Shown: positions 40,170 to 49,800 of the stretch, piece after piece
Layout of the letters: each line of letters starts with the position of its first letter
How positions within the stretch are numbered: the first letter of the stretch is position 1
From: Nonomuraea sp. NEAU-A123
GTDB lineage: Bacteria; Actinomycetota; Actinomycetes; Streptosporangiales; Streptosporangiaceae
Reading direction: 5' to 3'
Length of the DNA: 64,000 nt
Assembly (NCBI RefSeq): GCF_018603905.1
Contig: NZ_JAHFZZ010000012.1
Span: 248,001 to 312,000, forward strand
Translations under genes and position numbers: made by a program
Notes under the pieces: generated by a model
Seen by the model: the letters and a program-made list of their open reading frames with translations, nothing else
Told to the model about the DNA's origin: nothing
Database searches by the model: none

Positions 40170-43022
40170 ATGGCAACCGGCGTCACAGCCCTGAGTCAGG
40201 GCGGCGATCAGATCGCCGATCGCCTGAAGGCTGTCCAGGATCTCTGTGACCGGGGTGAGCCGCTCGACGCGGTCATGCGGGCCGTCGGATCGGGTGGCCA
40301 AGACTCGGCGTTCGACGCCGAGGTGCTCAGCGGACCGCTGGGCGCCCGGATGGACCTGGCGGTCAAGCGTGGCGCGGCCCGCAGGCGCGAGCTCGTCACT
40401 TTGCTGCGCCCCTACCTGGCGGCCGTGGACACGGGGGTCAAGCGTGACCTGCCCGTCGCCCGGCGCCTGATCTGTCACCTCATCGAGCACCGCCCGGACG
40501 ACGAGCTGGTCGACGGCGAGACGCTCACCAAGGTCGTGGCGGCGGCGAGCGAGCCGTCCAAGCGGATCCGCGAGGGCCTGCGCTGGTACGCCGACCTGCC
40601 GTTCCGTGACGAGCTCCCGTCCAGCCTCTACCGGCTGCGGCGCGCCGACATGGTGCCCGTGACCCACATCGACGACATCGTGTGGGTCAACGGCAAGCTG
40701 CGCGTAACCGGCTTCGCCTACCTGGCGGGCCTGTCCGTGCGCAGCCGCCGGTTCAACTGGGCGACCGTGGTGCTGCGCGGGCCGCGCTGGCTGCCTCCGG
40801 TGCGCATGCGCACCCGCCGGGTGCTGGCCCCCGAGGCCACGCACGGCGCGCGCGAGCCGGGCTGCAACTACGACTGGTCCGGGTTCACCGCCGAGCTCAG
40901 CCCCTGGTCCCTGCGCTGGCGCGGAGCCGTGCGCGACATCGTGCACGCCGTACGCAGGCGGCTGCGCCACCGGCCCGCCGTGCACGACACCACGACGTGG
41001 CGGGCCGAGATCGTCTTCTACAGCCGCGGCGCGCGGGCCACCGGCCTGCTGCGCGGCGCGTCCCCCGGCCGCACCGAACGTCCCGCCGGCCTCAAGCTCC
41101 AACCGGGTCTGTGGGTCAGACCGGTGTGGACCTCCGACCGGGCGCTCCAGGTCGTCCTCCAGCCCAACCGCGCCGAGCTCGCCGGGGTCTCCGTCGAGGG
41201 TGAGCGCCTGGAGCTGAAGATCTTCCTGCCCGGCCGTACGGTGACCAAGGGTCATGCCCGGCTGGGCGGGCACCGCATGGCCGCCGAGTTCACGCCGGTG
41301 GCCAACGGCACCGAGGTCCTGGTCAGCCTGGCCGTGCCCGCTCTGTTGCAGGAGAAGGACGGGCGGCGGCTCTGGGTCGAGCCGAAGGGCGACCCCGCCG
41401 CGTCCGTCATGCTCGCCGACCTGGTGGAGACCAGGGCGCCCGCCGGAGACCGCGAGATCACCGTGCTGGGCGACCGGCGCGACCGCGTGCTCGTCTCCGC
41501 GCACCGCATCCGCCCGGTGATCACCTCGGCGGTCTGGGAGGGGCCCGCGCTGGTGCTGCGCGGCGACTACCCCGACGCGGCCGGGCCGCGCGTGCTGACG
41601 CTGCGCCACCGGTCGGGGCTGTCCTACCACCTGCCGATGGTCCGTACGGGCGACCAGTTCTCCGTACGTCTCGAGCCCGCGTCGATGGACCGCTTCGGCG
41701 AGGTCGTGCCGCTGTCGTCCGGCACCTGGAACATGTCGGTCCGGCACCCGTCGGGGGAGATCGTCCCCCTCCGCGTGGACCACGCGGCGCTGCCCGACCT
41801 CGACGAGGACCCGCGCGCGTCCGAGGGGCGGTCCTTCCGGATGCTCTCGACGCGTTTCGACGTGCCGGTGGTGGCGGTCGAAGAGGAACGGCCGGCCGAC
41901 GAGAAGGGCGTCGCGGGCACCCACGTGCTGCGGCGGGTCTTCTACCCGGCGCAGCGCACCGAGCCGCTGACCGACGCGACCGTCTACGTGGTCAACGACG
42001 GGCGCCTCTACGCGGACAGCGTCCGGGCCATCTACGAGGAGCGGGTGCGGCGGGGCGACGACCGCGAGCACATCTGGATCGTCAAGGACGGGGCGTTCAC
42101 CCCGCCTCCGGGCACGACGTCGGTGCGGGCCGGCAGCCGTGAGCACCACGCTGCGCTCGCCCGGTCCCGATTTATCGTGACAAATGCGTTTTTGCCAGTT
42201 TGGTTCCGCTCCCGCGAGGACCAGGTCGTCCTGCAGACCTGGAACGGCACTCCGGTCAAGCGCATCGGCAACGACCAGCCCCACATGGCCCGCGACCCCC
42301 GGCCGCCGATCTGGCACCGGCAGGCGACCGAGGTGCGTGGCTGGGACGTGCTGCTGTCGCAGTCGCCGTGGGCCACGCCGGTGCTGCGGCGGGCGTTCGG
42401 CTACCAGGGCGAGATCCTGGAGAGCGGGCTGCCGCGCAACGACGTGCTCAGCTCGCCGGACAGAGACTCGCTGGCGGCCGCGGTGCGGGCGCGGCTGGGC
42501 CTGGTCGAGGGCAAGCGCGTGGTGCTGTACGCACCGACGTGGCGCGACTACGACCGCAAGAACGCCATGGTCAAATTCGACCTGGCCAAGGCCCGCGAGG
42601 CGCTGGGCGCGGACCACGAACTCCTGGTCAGAGCCCACCCCATGCAAGCCATGCCCGCCGTCCCCGACATCGCCCACGACGTCACGACTTATCCCGATAT
42701 AGCGGATTTGCTGCTCGTGGCGGACGTGCTGGTCACGGACTACTCCTCGGTCATGTTCGACTTCGCGGCCACCGGTCGGCCGATGGTCTTCTACGGGTAC
42801 GACCTGGCGAAATACTCGTCGAAGCGAGGCCTGTACATTGACCTCCCGGAGCAGGCGCCGGGACCGGTGCTGTCGACGTCGGCTGAGGTGATCGACGCCC
42901 TGCGCTCGATCGACTCGGTAGCAGCGGCCCACGCGGACCGCTACGACGCCTTCCGCGCCACCTTCGCCCCCAGGGACGACGGCAAAGCCGCGGCCCGAGT
43001 CGTAGACCGCCTGTTCTCCTGA
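40170..43022 (+). CDS. CDP-glycerol glycerophosphotransferase family protein
   Basis: A 950-aa polymerase-like enzyme. The C-terminal 400 residues match the TagB/TagF family: TVYVVNDGRLYADSVRAIYEERV, a QTWNGTPVKRIG segment, RVVLYAPTWRDY and ADVLVTDYSSVMFDFAATGRPMVFY. The N-terminal 170 residues are helical, and about 170-600 is a beta-rich region of unknown function typical of actinobacterial members. It should transfer glycerol phosphate (or another polyol phosphate) units to a wall polymer at the inner membrane face. The gene is monocistronic and ends directly before a hairpin terminator. Confidence 0.9.
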   Translation: MATGVTALSQGGDQIADRLKAVQDLCDRGEPLDAVMRAVGSGGQDSAFDAEVLSGPLGARMDLAVKRGAARRRELVTLLRPYLAAVDTGVKRDLPVARRLICHLIEHRPDDELVDGETLTKVVAAASEPSKRIREGLRWYADLPFRDELPSSLYRLRRADMVPVTHIDDIVWVNGKLRVTGFAYLAGLSVRSRRFNWATVVLRGPRWLPPVRMRTRRVLAPEATHGAREPGCNYDWSGFTAELSPWSLRWRGAVRDIVHAVRRRLRHRPAVHDTTTWRAEIVFYSRGARATGLLRGASPGRTERPAGLKLQPGLWVRPVWTSDRALQVVLQPNRAELAGVSVEGERLELKIFLPGRTVTKGHARLGGHRMAAEFTPVANGTEVLVSLAVPALLQEKDGRRLWVEPKGDPAASVMLADLVETRAPAGDREITVLGDRRDRVLVSAHRIRPVITSAVWEGPALVLRGDYPDAAGPRVLTLRHRSGLSYHLPMVRTGDQFSVRLEPASMDRFGEVVPLSSGTWNMSVRHPSGEIVPLRVDHAALPDLDEDPRASEGRSFRMLSTRFDVPVVAVEEERPADEKGVAGTHVLRRVFYPAQRTEPLTDATVYVVNDGRLYADSVRAIYEERVRRGDDREHIWIVKDGAFTPPPGTTSVRAGSREHHAALARSRFIVTNAFLPVWFRSREDQVVLQTWNGTPVKRIGNDQPHMARDPRPPIWHRQATEVRGWDVLLSQSPWATPVLRRAFGYQGEILESGLPRNDVLSSPDRDSLAAAVRARLGLVEGKRVVLYAPTWRDYDRKNAMVKFDLAKAREALGADHELLVRAHPMQAMPAVPDIAHDVTTYPDIADLLLVADVLVTDYSSVMFDFAATGRPMVFYGYDLAKYSSKRGLYIDLPEQAPGPVLSTSAEVIDALRSIDSVAAAHADRYDAFRATFAPRDDGKAAARVVDRLFS

Positions 43023-43023
43023 C

Positions 43024-43048
43024 GCCCCAGGGCACTTCGCCCTGGGGC
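43024..43048 (+). terminator. Perfect hairpin terminator of the glycerophosphotransferase gene
   Basis: GCCCCAGGGC (43024-43033) pairs perfectly with GCCCTGGGGC (43039-43048) around a 5-nt loop, starting 2 bp after the stop codon. No T-tract follows, as often in actinomycetes. The next 219 bp hold further GC repeats and the promoter of the dehydrogenase, but no gene. Confidence 0.75.
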
Positions 43049-43267
43049 CTCAGACCCGTCACCAAAGGGCTTCGCAGGGGCGCTTCGCAAAGCCTGACCG
43101 GCTGTCCCTGGCCCGGATTCTGGCCGCCGCCGACTTCGCCGATCACTTCTCCTGCATCGAGACGTTCCGCCGAGCGCGAAGATCGCTAGATGCTGCTAGC
43201 GTCACGGATTTGATCAGCTCATTTCGGCTCTGGACATCAACATCCGGGCCGAGGACAAGGACAATCC

Positions 43268-44320
43268 ATGCCGCTGTTGGCTCGCATGCTCTCCGCGCCC
43301 CTGTTCGTCGACGTCCGGGCCGGTGCGGTCGCCAGCGTCGGCACGCTGCTGACTGACCTGCAGATCGCCCGGCAGGGCCGGGCGGCCGTCGCCGTCGGTC
43401 CCAGCCAAGGCGACGGGATCTGCGAGGAGTTGCGGATCGATGGGGCCGAGGTGTTCCGAGTTCCCGACGGCAGCCTCGCCGCCGCTGTCGAGCTCGGGCA
43501 GCAGTTGCGGGGCGGCCAGTTCGAAGCGATCGCGGGCATCGGCGGCGGTAAGACCATCGACGTGGCCAAGTTCGCCGCGCACATGGCGGGCATCCCGATG
43601 GTGGCGGTGACCACGAGCCTGGGCCACGACGGCATCGCCTCACCGGTCAGCACGCTGCGACACGAGTCGGGCACGGGTTCCTACGGCGTCGTGATGCCGG
43701 CGGCCGTCCTGGTGGATCTCGATCGCGTCCTGTCCGCCCCGGCGTCGCTGTCCACGGCCGGGATCGGCGATGCGATCAGCGACCTGTCCGCGGTGGCCGA
43801 CTGGGAACTGGCCGCCGCCGAGGTCGGCGAGCACACCGACGGGCTGGCGGTGGCGATGGCCAGGTCAGCGGCGCTGGTGGTCCTGCATCAGCCGGGGCAG
43901 GCCCGGACCGACGAGTTCCTCACCGTGCTGGCCGAGTCGCTGATCCTGTCCGGGATGGCGATGGGGGTGGCCGGGTCGAGCCGGCCGGCCAGCGGCGGCG
44001 ACCACGAGATCATGCATGCCGTCAACGAGCTCCACCCTGGCACGGCCAGCCACGGCGAACTCGCCGGAGTCGGTGCTTTGTTCTGCACCTACCTGCGTCA
44101 GGACGAAGACAAGGTCGAGCTGATCTCCGCCTGCCTGGAACGGCACGGGCTGCCGCGCACTCCCGGCGATCTCGGCTTGTCGGACGCCGACTTCGCCAAG
44201 GCCGTGGCGTACGCGCCGCGGACCCGTCCGGGCCGGTACACCATCCTCGAGCACCTCGACCTGTCCGAGGCTCAGCTCGCCGATCACGTGGAAGCCTACG
44301 TCAAGGCCGTCGCGGGCTGA
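43268..44320 (+). CDS. sn-Glycerol-1-phosphate dehydrogenase-like protein (EgsA/AraM family)
   Basis: A 350-aa dehydrogenase of the iron-containing ADH/glycerol dehydrogenase superfamily. The NAD site is GIGGGKTIDVAKFAA near 97-111, followed by TTSLGHDGIASP. Metal and substrate residues lie in GIGDAISDLSAVADWELA and in ASGGDHEIMHAVNEL and HPGTASHGELAGVGALF. These are hallmarks of G1P dehydrogenases (AraM/EgsA), which reduce DHAP to glycerol-1-phosphate. Such enzymes are best known from archaeal lipids and Bacillus heptaprenylglyceryl phosphate. The neighbouring teichoic-type transferase suggests wall polymer or lipid use. Confidence 0.88.
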   Translation: MPLLARMLSAPLFVDVRAGAVASVGTLLTDLQIARQGRAAVAVGPSQGDGICEELRIDGAEVFRVPDGSLAAAVELGQQLRGGQFEAIAGIGGGKTIDVAKFAAHMAGIPMVAVTTSLGHDGIASPVSTLRHESGTGSYGVVMPAAVLVDLDRVLSAPASLSTAGIGDAISDLSAVADWELAAAEVGEHTDGLAVAMARSAALVVLHQPGQARTDEFLTVLAESLILSGMAMGVAGSSRPASGGDHEIMHAVNELHPGTASHGELAGVGALFCTYLRQDEDKVELISACLERHGLPRTPGDLGLSDADFAKAVAYAPRTRPGRYTILEHLDLSEAQLADHVEAYVKAVAG

Positions 44321-44323
44321 TTC

Positions 44324-44770
44324 TTATCGCGGCAGGTCGATCTGGTACTTGATGAAGCCACGGTTCTCGGCCACCTTGTCGTACAGGTGCCGTGCGGTGG
44401 TGTTCGACTCGTGGGTGTTCCAGTACACGCGGCCGCACCCACAGTCCTTGGCCCAGTCGGCCACGGCCGCGATCAACGCGCGCGCCACGCCCTTGCCCCG
44501 TACGTCCTCAGCGGTGAACAGGTCCTGCAGGTAACAGACGTCGGTATCAGGCGCCGACGTGCTGGGGTGGGGGAAGAAATGCGTGATGCCCACGAGCCGT
44601 CCATCCAGCGTCGCTCCGAGGGCGTGTAGGCGCGTGTCCGCCTGGAACTCCTGCCAGGCCCTCTCGTACATCTCGTCCGGCTCGACGCGCTGGTAGAAGT
44701 CGATGTAGGCCCGGAACAGGCCCTCCCAGGCGATCCGGTCGGACGGGAGGAGCTTGCGGATGATGATCAT
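44324..44770 (-). CDS. GNAT family N-acetyltransferase
   Basis: A 148-aa single-domain acetyltransferase. It opens IIIRKLLPSDRIAWEGLFRAYIDFY, has the acetyl-CoA loop in DLFTAEDVRGKGVARALIAAV (RGKGVA) and ends with YWNTHESNTTARHLYDKVAENRGF, with the N-x-x-A-x-x-L-Y-x-K motif. The substrate is unknown. ATG 44770 has GGGGGAG upstream. It converges with the G1P dehydrogenase with 3 bp between the stops. Confidence 0.92.
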   Translation of the reverse strand: MIIIRKLLPSDRIAWEGLFRAYIDFYQRVEPDEMYERAWQEFQADTRLHALGATLDGRLVGITHFFPHPSTSAPDTDVCYLQDLFTAEDVRGKGVARALIAAVADWAKDCGCGRVYWNTHESNTTARHLYDKVAENRGFIKYQIDLPR

Positions 44771-44868
44771 GTTGCTCCCCCTGGGATGACCGGTCGCGGC
44801 ACGCCACAGGTTAGGGGCAAGTGGTCTGCTGTGTTACGGCCACTCTTGGGGGAAAGCCAAGGGCCACT

Positions 44869-45306
44869 TCACACCGTCGTCAGTTCGGCGAGCAGGTCCT
44901 TGACCCCGTCGAAGGCGATCGCGCCGTCGAGAGGGTTGGAGTAGCTGCGGCACCAGGCGATCAGCCCGTCACGGACGCGGGCGACCATGATGATGGAGAA
45001 GGCGAACCGCTTTCCGGTGGACAGGACGGTGCCGTGGAGCTGGTACTCGGCGATGACGACCTCCGGATCGGCCGTCTCGTGGATGTGGACGCCCTCCACG
45101 GAGTCGAACCTCTGGATCTGGGCGCCCTCCCTGAGGTGGTGCCGGAAGGGCTCGCGGCCGACCTCGGGGTGCGGAACACCCGGCGGCAGGAACGGCAGCT
45201 CGAAGACGGCGTCCTCGGTGAACAGATCGGCCGTCTCCGGCACCGGGCCCTTGGCGTAAAGGGCGAGAAGACGCTCGATGACCTCGCAGGGTGCGGCAGT
45301 CGACAT
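44869..45306 (-). CDS. SnoaL/NTF2-like domain protein
   Basis: A 145-aa protein of the nuclear transport factor 2-like fold. It shows CEVIERLLALYAKGPVPETADLFTEDAVFELPFLP, cut here as LFTEDAVFELPFLP, and a C-terminal strand pair FAFSIIMVARVRDGLIAWCRSYSNP. Such proteins are cyclases, isomerases or ligand-binding proteins. ATG 45306 has AAGGAG at 7 nt. It is divergent from a TetR gene with two GGGGCG repeats between them, so it is probably the regulator's target. Confidence 0.85.
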   Translation of the reverse strand: MSTAAPCEVIERLLALYAKGPVPETADLFTEDAVFELPFLPPGVPHPEVGREPFRHHLREGAQIQRFDSVEGVHIHETADPEVVIAEYQLHGTVLSTGKRFAFSIIMVARVRDGLIAWCRSYSNPLDGAIAFDGVKDLLAELTTV

Positions 45307-45330
45307 GGCATACTCCTTCGGAGAGAATAA

Positions 45331-45373
45331 GCGGGGCGTCCGCACCGGTTAATATACGGGGCGCCCGCCCCGT
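45331..45373. promoter_or_regulatory. TetR-type operator between SnoaL-like and TetR genes
   Basis: ACGGGGCG (45356-45363) and CGCCCCGT (45366-45373) form a palindrome around CC. A half-site-like GCGGGGCGTCCGC is at 45331-45343, about 25 bp away. The palindrome ends 20 bp before the TetR start and lies in the 87-bp divergent gap. Confidence 0.7.
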
Positions 45374-45393
45374 TTGTCTACGAAGAGGTTGGG

Positions 45394-45990
45394 ATGGGTG
45401 ACGTGAGCGGCGAGCGGCCACTGCGGGCTGATGCACGGCGGAACAGGGAACGGGTCCTCGAGGCGGCCCGAGCGGCCTTCAGTGCCGAGGGCAGCGGTGT
45501 GTCGCTGGACGAGATCGCCCGCCGGGCGGGGGTGGGTCCGGGCACGGTCCACCGCCATTTCCCGACCAAGGAGGTGCTCTTCGAGGCCGTCGTCGTCGAC
45601 CATCTCCGGCAACTGGCCGACGAGGCCGAGGCCGCGCTACAGGCCGAGGACATCGGCGCGGTCTTCTTCACTTTCCTGCTGCGGATGATCCGCGAGGCGG
45701 GCGTCAAGAAGGACCTCACGGACGTGCTCTCCGGCGCCGGGGTCAAGCTGAGCGACACCACCCGGAAGGTGGCCGCCGACCTGCGGGAGACCTTCGCGAA
45801 ACTGCTCGCCCGCGCTCAGCGGGCCGACGCCGTACGGACCGACGTGGACGCCGGGGAGGTGCAGGCGATCGTCCTGGCCGCACTCACCGCTGAACAGGCC
45901 GGCGTCGCGCACCCCGGTCGCATGGCAGCCCTCGTATGTGACTGCCTGCGTCCCCGGTCGGGGTCACTTGTTCAATTCGATGTCCAGTGA
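45394..45990 (+). CDS. TetR/AcrR family transcriptional regulator
   Basis: A 198-aa regulator. The helix-turn-helix at about 18-62 contains RVLEAARAAFSAEGSGVSL and IARRAGVGPGTVHRHFPTK, the classical TetR recognition helix. The C-terminal domain has SETR_C-like helices. It is divergent from the SnoaL-like gene with a palindromic operator between them. Its end overlaps the convergent methyltransferase gene by 27 bp. The ligand is unknown. Confidence 0.93.
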   Translation: MGDVSGERPLRADARRNRERVLEAARAAFSAEGSGVSLDEIARRAGVGPGTVHRHFPTKEVLFEAVVVDHLRQLADEAEAALQAEDIGAVFFTFLLRMIREAGVKKDLTDVLSGAGVKLSDTTRKVAADLRETFAKLLARAQRADAVRTDVDAGEVQAIVLAALTAEQAGVAHPGRMAALVCDCLRPRSGSLVQFDVQ

Positions 45991-46626
45991 GAGGGGTGTC
46001 TCCTGGATGTCGAACGTTCTGAAGTCCGTGTGGGAGATGAGGGCCGCGAACTGCCTCTTGTCGTACGCCTGCCTGGGCAGGACCGACCGCAGGATGTAGC
46101 GGGTGATCGCCCGGTTCATCGGGCCGAGGCGCATGTGGGCGACGTCCGCGTCGACTGCCTCCTTGGAGACGTCGCGGCGCAGGTCGTTGATGTAGGCGCG
46201 GCCGCCGGGGCGGAGTACGCGGTGCATCTCGCGTAAGGCGCCGACGGGGTCGGAGAAGTTCTTGAAGGCGGCGCAGCAGACGATGAAGTCGAAGCTCGCG
46301 TCTTCGAACGGCATGGCCGAGACGTTTCCGTGGTGGAAGTCGATCTGGACGCCCGCCTCCGCGGCTTTCTGCCGGGCGATCTGGACGAAGGACGCGCTGA
46401 CGTCGAGGCCGGTGACCGTGTAGTCGCCGGTTCTGGCCAGTTCGATGGCGAGGTAGCCGGGGCCGGGGGCCACCTCCAGGACGTCGGCGCCTGCCGGGAC
46501 GCGTGCCACCACGGCTCGGGTCTGTTCGGCGAACCTCGACAGGTTCTTGCCGGTGTTGTTCGCGTACCAGCGGGCGACCGTTCCTTCCATGCCGATGCCC
46601 TTGTAGCCCTTGTCGGTTCGAGTCAT
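45964..46626 (-). CDS. Class I SAM-dependent methyltransferase
   Basis: A 220-aa methyltransferase. Motif I is VLEVAPGPGYLAIELA, the ribose-binding acid follows in VTGLDVSASFV, HHGNVSAMPFEDASFDFIVCC is motif II, and LREMHRVLRPGGRAYI is motif III. It belongs to the UbiE/Coq5-like Methyltransf_11 group and probably methylates a small molecule. The start is ATG 46626, with GGAGAGG upstream. AT-rich palindromic sequence just upstream (46668-46677) suggests regulation. Confidence 0.9.
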   Translation of the reverse strand: MTRTDKGYKGIGMEGTVARWYANNTGKNLSRFAEQTRAVVARVPAGADVLEVAPGPGYLAIELARTGDYTVTGLDVSASFVQIARQKAAEAGVQIDFHHGNVSAMPFEDASFDFIVCCAAFKNFSDPVGALREMHRVLRPGGRAYINDLRRDVSKEAVDADVAHMRLGPMNRAITRYILRSVLPRQAYDKRQFAALISHTDFRTFDIQETPLSLDIELNK

Positions 46627-46667
46627 GACCTCTCCAGGGTGCTGGGATGTTAGTGCGCTACAAGTCA

Positions 46668-46677
46668 CGATATATCG
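46668..46677. promoter_or_regulatory. CGATATATCG palindrome upstream of the methyltransferase
   Basis: A perfect 10-bp palindrome 41 bp before the methyltransferase start. A related AAGATATGTCGCGA lies about 17 bp further upstream. Such ATAT-centred palindromes are typical binding sites for small winged-helix repressors of the PadR type, but no such gene is adjacent. Confidence 0.4.
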
Positions 46678-46818
46678 CATTAGCCGTCAGTCAAGATATG
46701 TCGCGAGATTGGCGCCGAGGCTGCGGCGTGTCGGCGAGTGCCGCGACTTTTCCGCCGGTAGCGTTGGCCGATCGCGTGGTAGAGAGGTCAACTCGGCACG
46801 ATCTACCCCTGTGGTCTG

Positions 46819-49800
46819 GTGGAATCTAGTGTTGTGAGTGCTCAGACCTGGCGGTTGGTGCGGCGTGGGCGCGGGGGACCCGTGGCGGCCCCTGTGCTCG
46901 ATGAGCACCAGCGTGCCGTGGTTCAGCACCGAGGCGGACCGCTGCTCGTCCTGGCCGGTCCCGGCACCGGGAAGACCACCACGATCGTCGAGAGCGTGGT
47001 CGACCGGATCGAGCGACGCGGGATGGATCCCGAACGCGTACTCATCCTGACATACAGCCGCAAGGCGGCCGGTGAGCTGCGTGAACGGGTCACCGGGCGG
47101 CTGCGCCGCACGACCAGGACTCCGCTGGCACTCACCTTCCACAGTTACGCCTACGCGCTGCTGCGGCGGGAGGCGGTGCTGGCCGGTGAGGCGCCGCCGC
47201 GGCTGCTCACCGGGCCCGAGCAGCTCCTGGAGATCCGGCGGCTGCTGCACGGCGAGCTGGAGGACGGCGCCCGGGAGTGGCCGGTCGCGTTGCGCGAGCC
47301 GCTCAAGACGCGCGGGTTCGCCGAGGAACTCCGCGACTTTCTGTCACGCGCGGGCGAGCGCGGGCTGAGCGGCGAACGGCTGCAGGAGCTCGGCAGGCAG
47401 TACGGCAAGGCGGACTGGGTGGCGGTCGGCCGGTTCCTGGAGCGGTACGAGGTGCGGTTCGACCTCGATCCCGAGCCGGCGCTCGACTACGCCGAGTTGA
47501 TCAGGGCGGCGGCGGGCGTGCTCGCCGATCCGGAGGTGCGCCGGCGGGAACGGGCGGCGCACGATGTGGTCTTCGTGGACGAATACCAGGACACCGATCC
47601 CGCGCAGGAGTTCCTGCTGCGGCAACTGGCTGGTGACGGGCGCGACCTGATCGCGGTCGGTGACCCGGACCAGTCGATCTACGGGTTCCGGGGGGCCGAT
47701 GTGCGGGGGATCCTGGGGTTCCCGCAGCGGTTCCCGACCCGTGACGGGCGGGACGCGCCGGTGGTGGCCCTGCGGGTGTGCCGCCGGAGCGGAGCCGATC
47801 TCCTGACGGCGTCCAGACGGGTGGCCGACCGGCTACCCGCGGCCCCGACCCCCGACGCCGTCACGGCCGAGGTGCCGACATCCGAGAAGTCGGCGTCCGA
47901 TGCCGTCCGGGTTGGGGAGCGGCGCTCGCGCGGGCATCGGGAGTTGCTGTCGCTGCCCGAGATGGAGGCCGGCGAGGTACGGGTGCTGCTGGCCGACAGC
48001 ACCAGCCAGGAGGCGGCCGTCGTCGCCGACACGCTGCGCCGGGCCCACCTGATCGACGGAGTGCCGTGGCATCGGATGGCGGTGCTCGTCCGGTCGGCGG
48101 CCCGTCAGGTGCCGTTGCTGCGGCGCGCCCTGGTCAGCGCGGGCGTGCCGACGATGGTGGCCGGTGACGAGGTGCCGATCGCGCAGGAGCCCGGGGTACG
48201 CCCGCTGCTGACGATGCTCAGGATCGCCATCGACGCGGCCGAACTCGACGAGGGAGTGGCCGAGGAACTGCTGACCGGCCCCCTCGGCGGCACCGACATG
48301 ATCGGCGTACGACGCCTGCGGCGCGCCCTGAAGATCGCCGAGAACGAGGCGATGGCCGCACTGGGAGACGAGACGACGGCCGCGGACACGGAGGCGACGG
48401 ACGACGCCGCACCGCCGCCGTACCCTTCCCTCCAAGCGCGCACGTCCGGAGAGCTGCTGGTCGCGGCCGTGAAGGACCCGCGGGAGCTGACCCGGATAGA
48501 GCCCCACATAGCCGTCCCCGCCGAACGCGTCGCCAAGCTGCTCGCCGTGGCCCGCCAGGCCGTACGCGACCAGAGCGGCGCCGAGGAGGTCCTGTGGGCC
48601 GTCTGGCACGAGAGCGGCCTGGCCGAGAAGTGGACCGAGCTGAGCCTGTCGGGCGGGGCCAGAGGAGCGCAGGCCGACCGGGACCTCGACGCCGTGGTCG
48701 CCCTGTTCGACCATGCCGCCAGGTTCGTGGACCGGATGCCCAAGGCGGGGCCCGAGGTGTTCCTGGACGATCTGGCCGCGCAGGAGATCCCCGGTGACAC
48801 GCTGGCCGAGCGGGCGCCCGACGGCGACGCCGTCCGGGTGCTGACCGCCCACCGGTCCAAGGGCCTGGAGTGGGACGTGGTGGTGGTCGCGGGCGTGCAG
48901 GAGGGCGTGTGGCCCGATCTGCGGCTGCGCGGCTCGATGCTGGGCGTGGAGGACCTCGTCGAGCTGGTCGAGGGCGGGCAGCCGAACGCCGCGTCGCTGG
49001 CCTCCAAGCTGCTGGCCGAGGAGCGGCGGCTGTTCTATGTGGCGGCCACCCGCGCCCGTCGCCGGCTGGTCGTCACGGCCGTCGGCGGGGAGGACACCGA
49101 CGAGCGGCCGTCCAGGTTCCTCAGCGAGCTCATGCCGGGCGCCGTCGAGGCCGCCACGGTGGACGACAGGGCGCGGTGGCTGAACATGTCCGCGCTCGTG
49201 GCGGACCTCCGCAGCGCAGTGACCGATCCCACTAAATCGGCAAAAATCCGGAGCAAGGCCGCCCACCACCTCGCCCGCCTGGCCGCGGCCGGAGTCCAGG
49301 GCGCTCATCCCAACGACTGGTACGCCCTCACCCCCATGACCGACGACCGCCCCTTGAGCTGGCCCGACGACATCGTCAGGATCTCGCCGTCAGCGGTCGA
49401 GAGCTTCACCAAGTGCGGCCTGAGATGGCTGCTGGAGACGGCCGTCGGCGCGGCGGGCACCAGTTCGGCCCAGGGCCTCGGCACCGTCATCCACGCGCTG
49501 GCCGTGCTCGCCGCCACCGACCTGCCCAGCGAGGACCTGCTCGGCAAGCGCCTGGACGAGATCTGGAACGAGCTCGACTTCGGCGGCGTCTGGTTCAACC
49601 GCAAGCAGCGCCAGGTGGCCGAACAGATGATCACCAAGTTCTGGCGCTGGCACCAGGAGAACCCACGCGAGCTCGTTGCGCTCGAAGACGCGTTCACCGC
49701 CACGGTCTCCGACGGCGTGCAGATCAAGGGCCGGGTGGACCGCGTCGAACGTGACTCGGAGAACCGCGCGGTGATCATCGACCTCAAGACCGGCAGCGCG

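Noticed and set aside
40164..42932. 922-aa minus-strand open frame over the glycerophosphotransferase gene
   Set aside because: It is an antisense artefact of high GC; the plus-strand gene has clear family motifs and the antisense protein is low-complexity.
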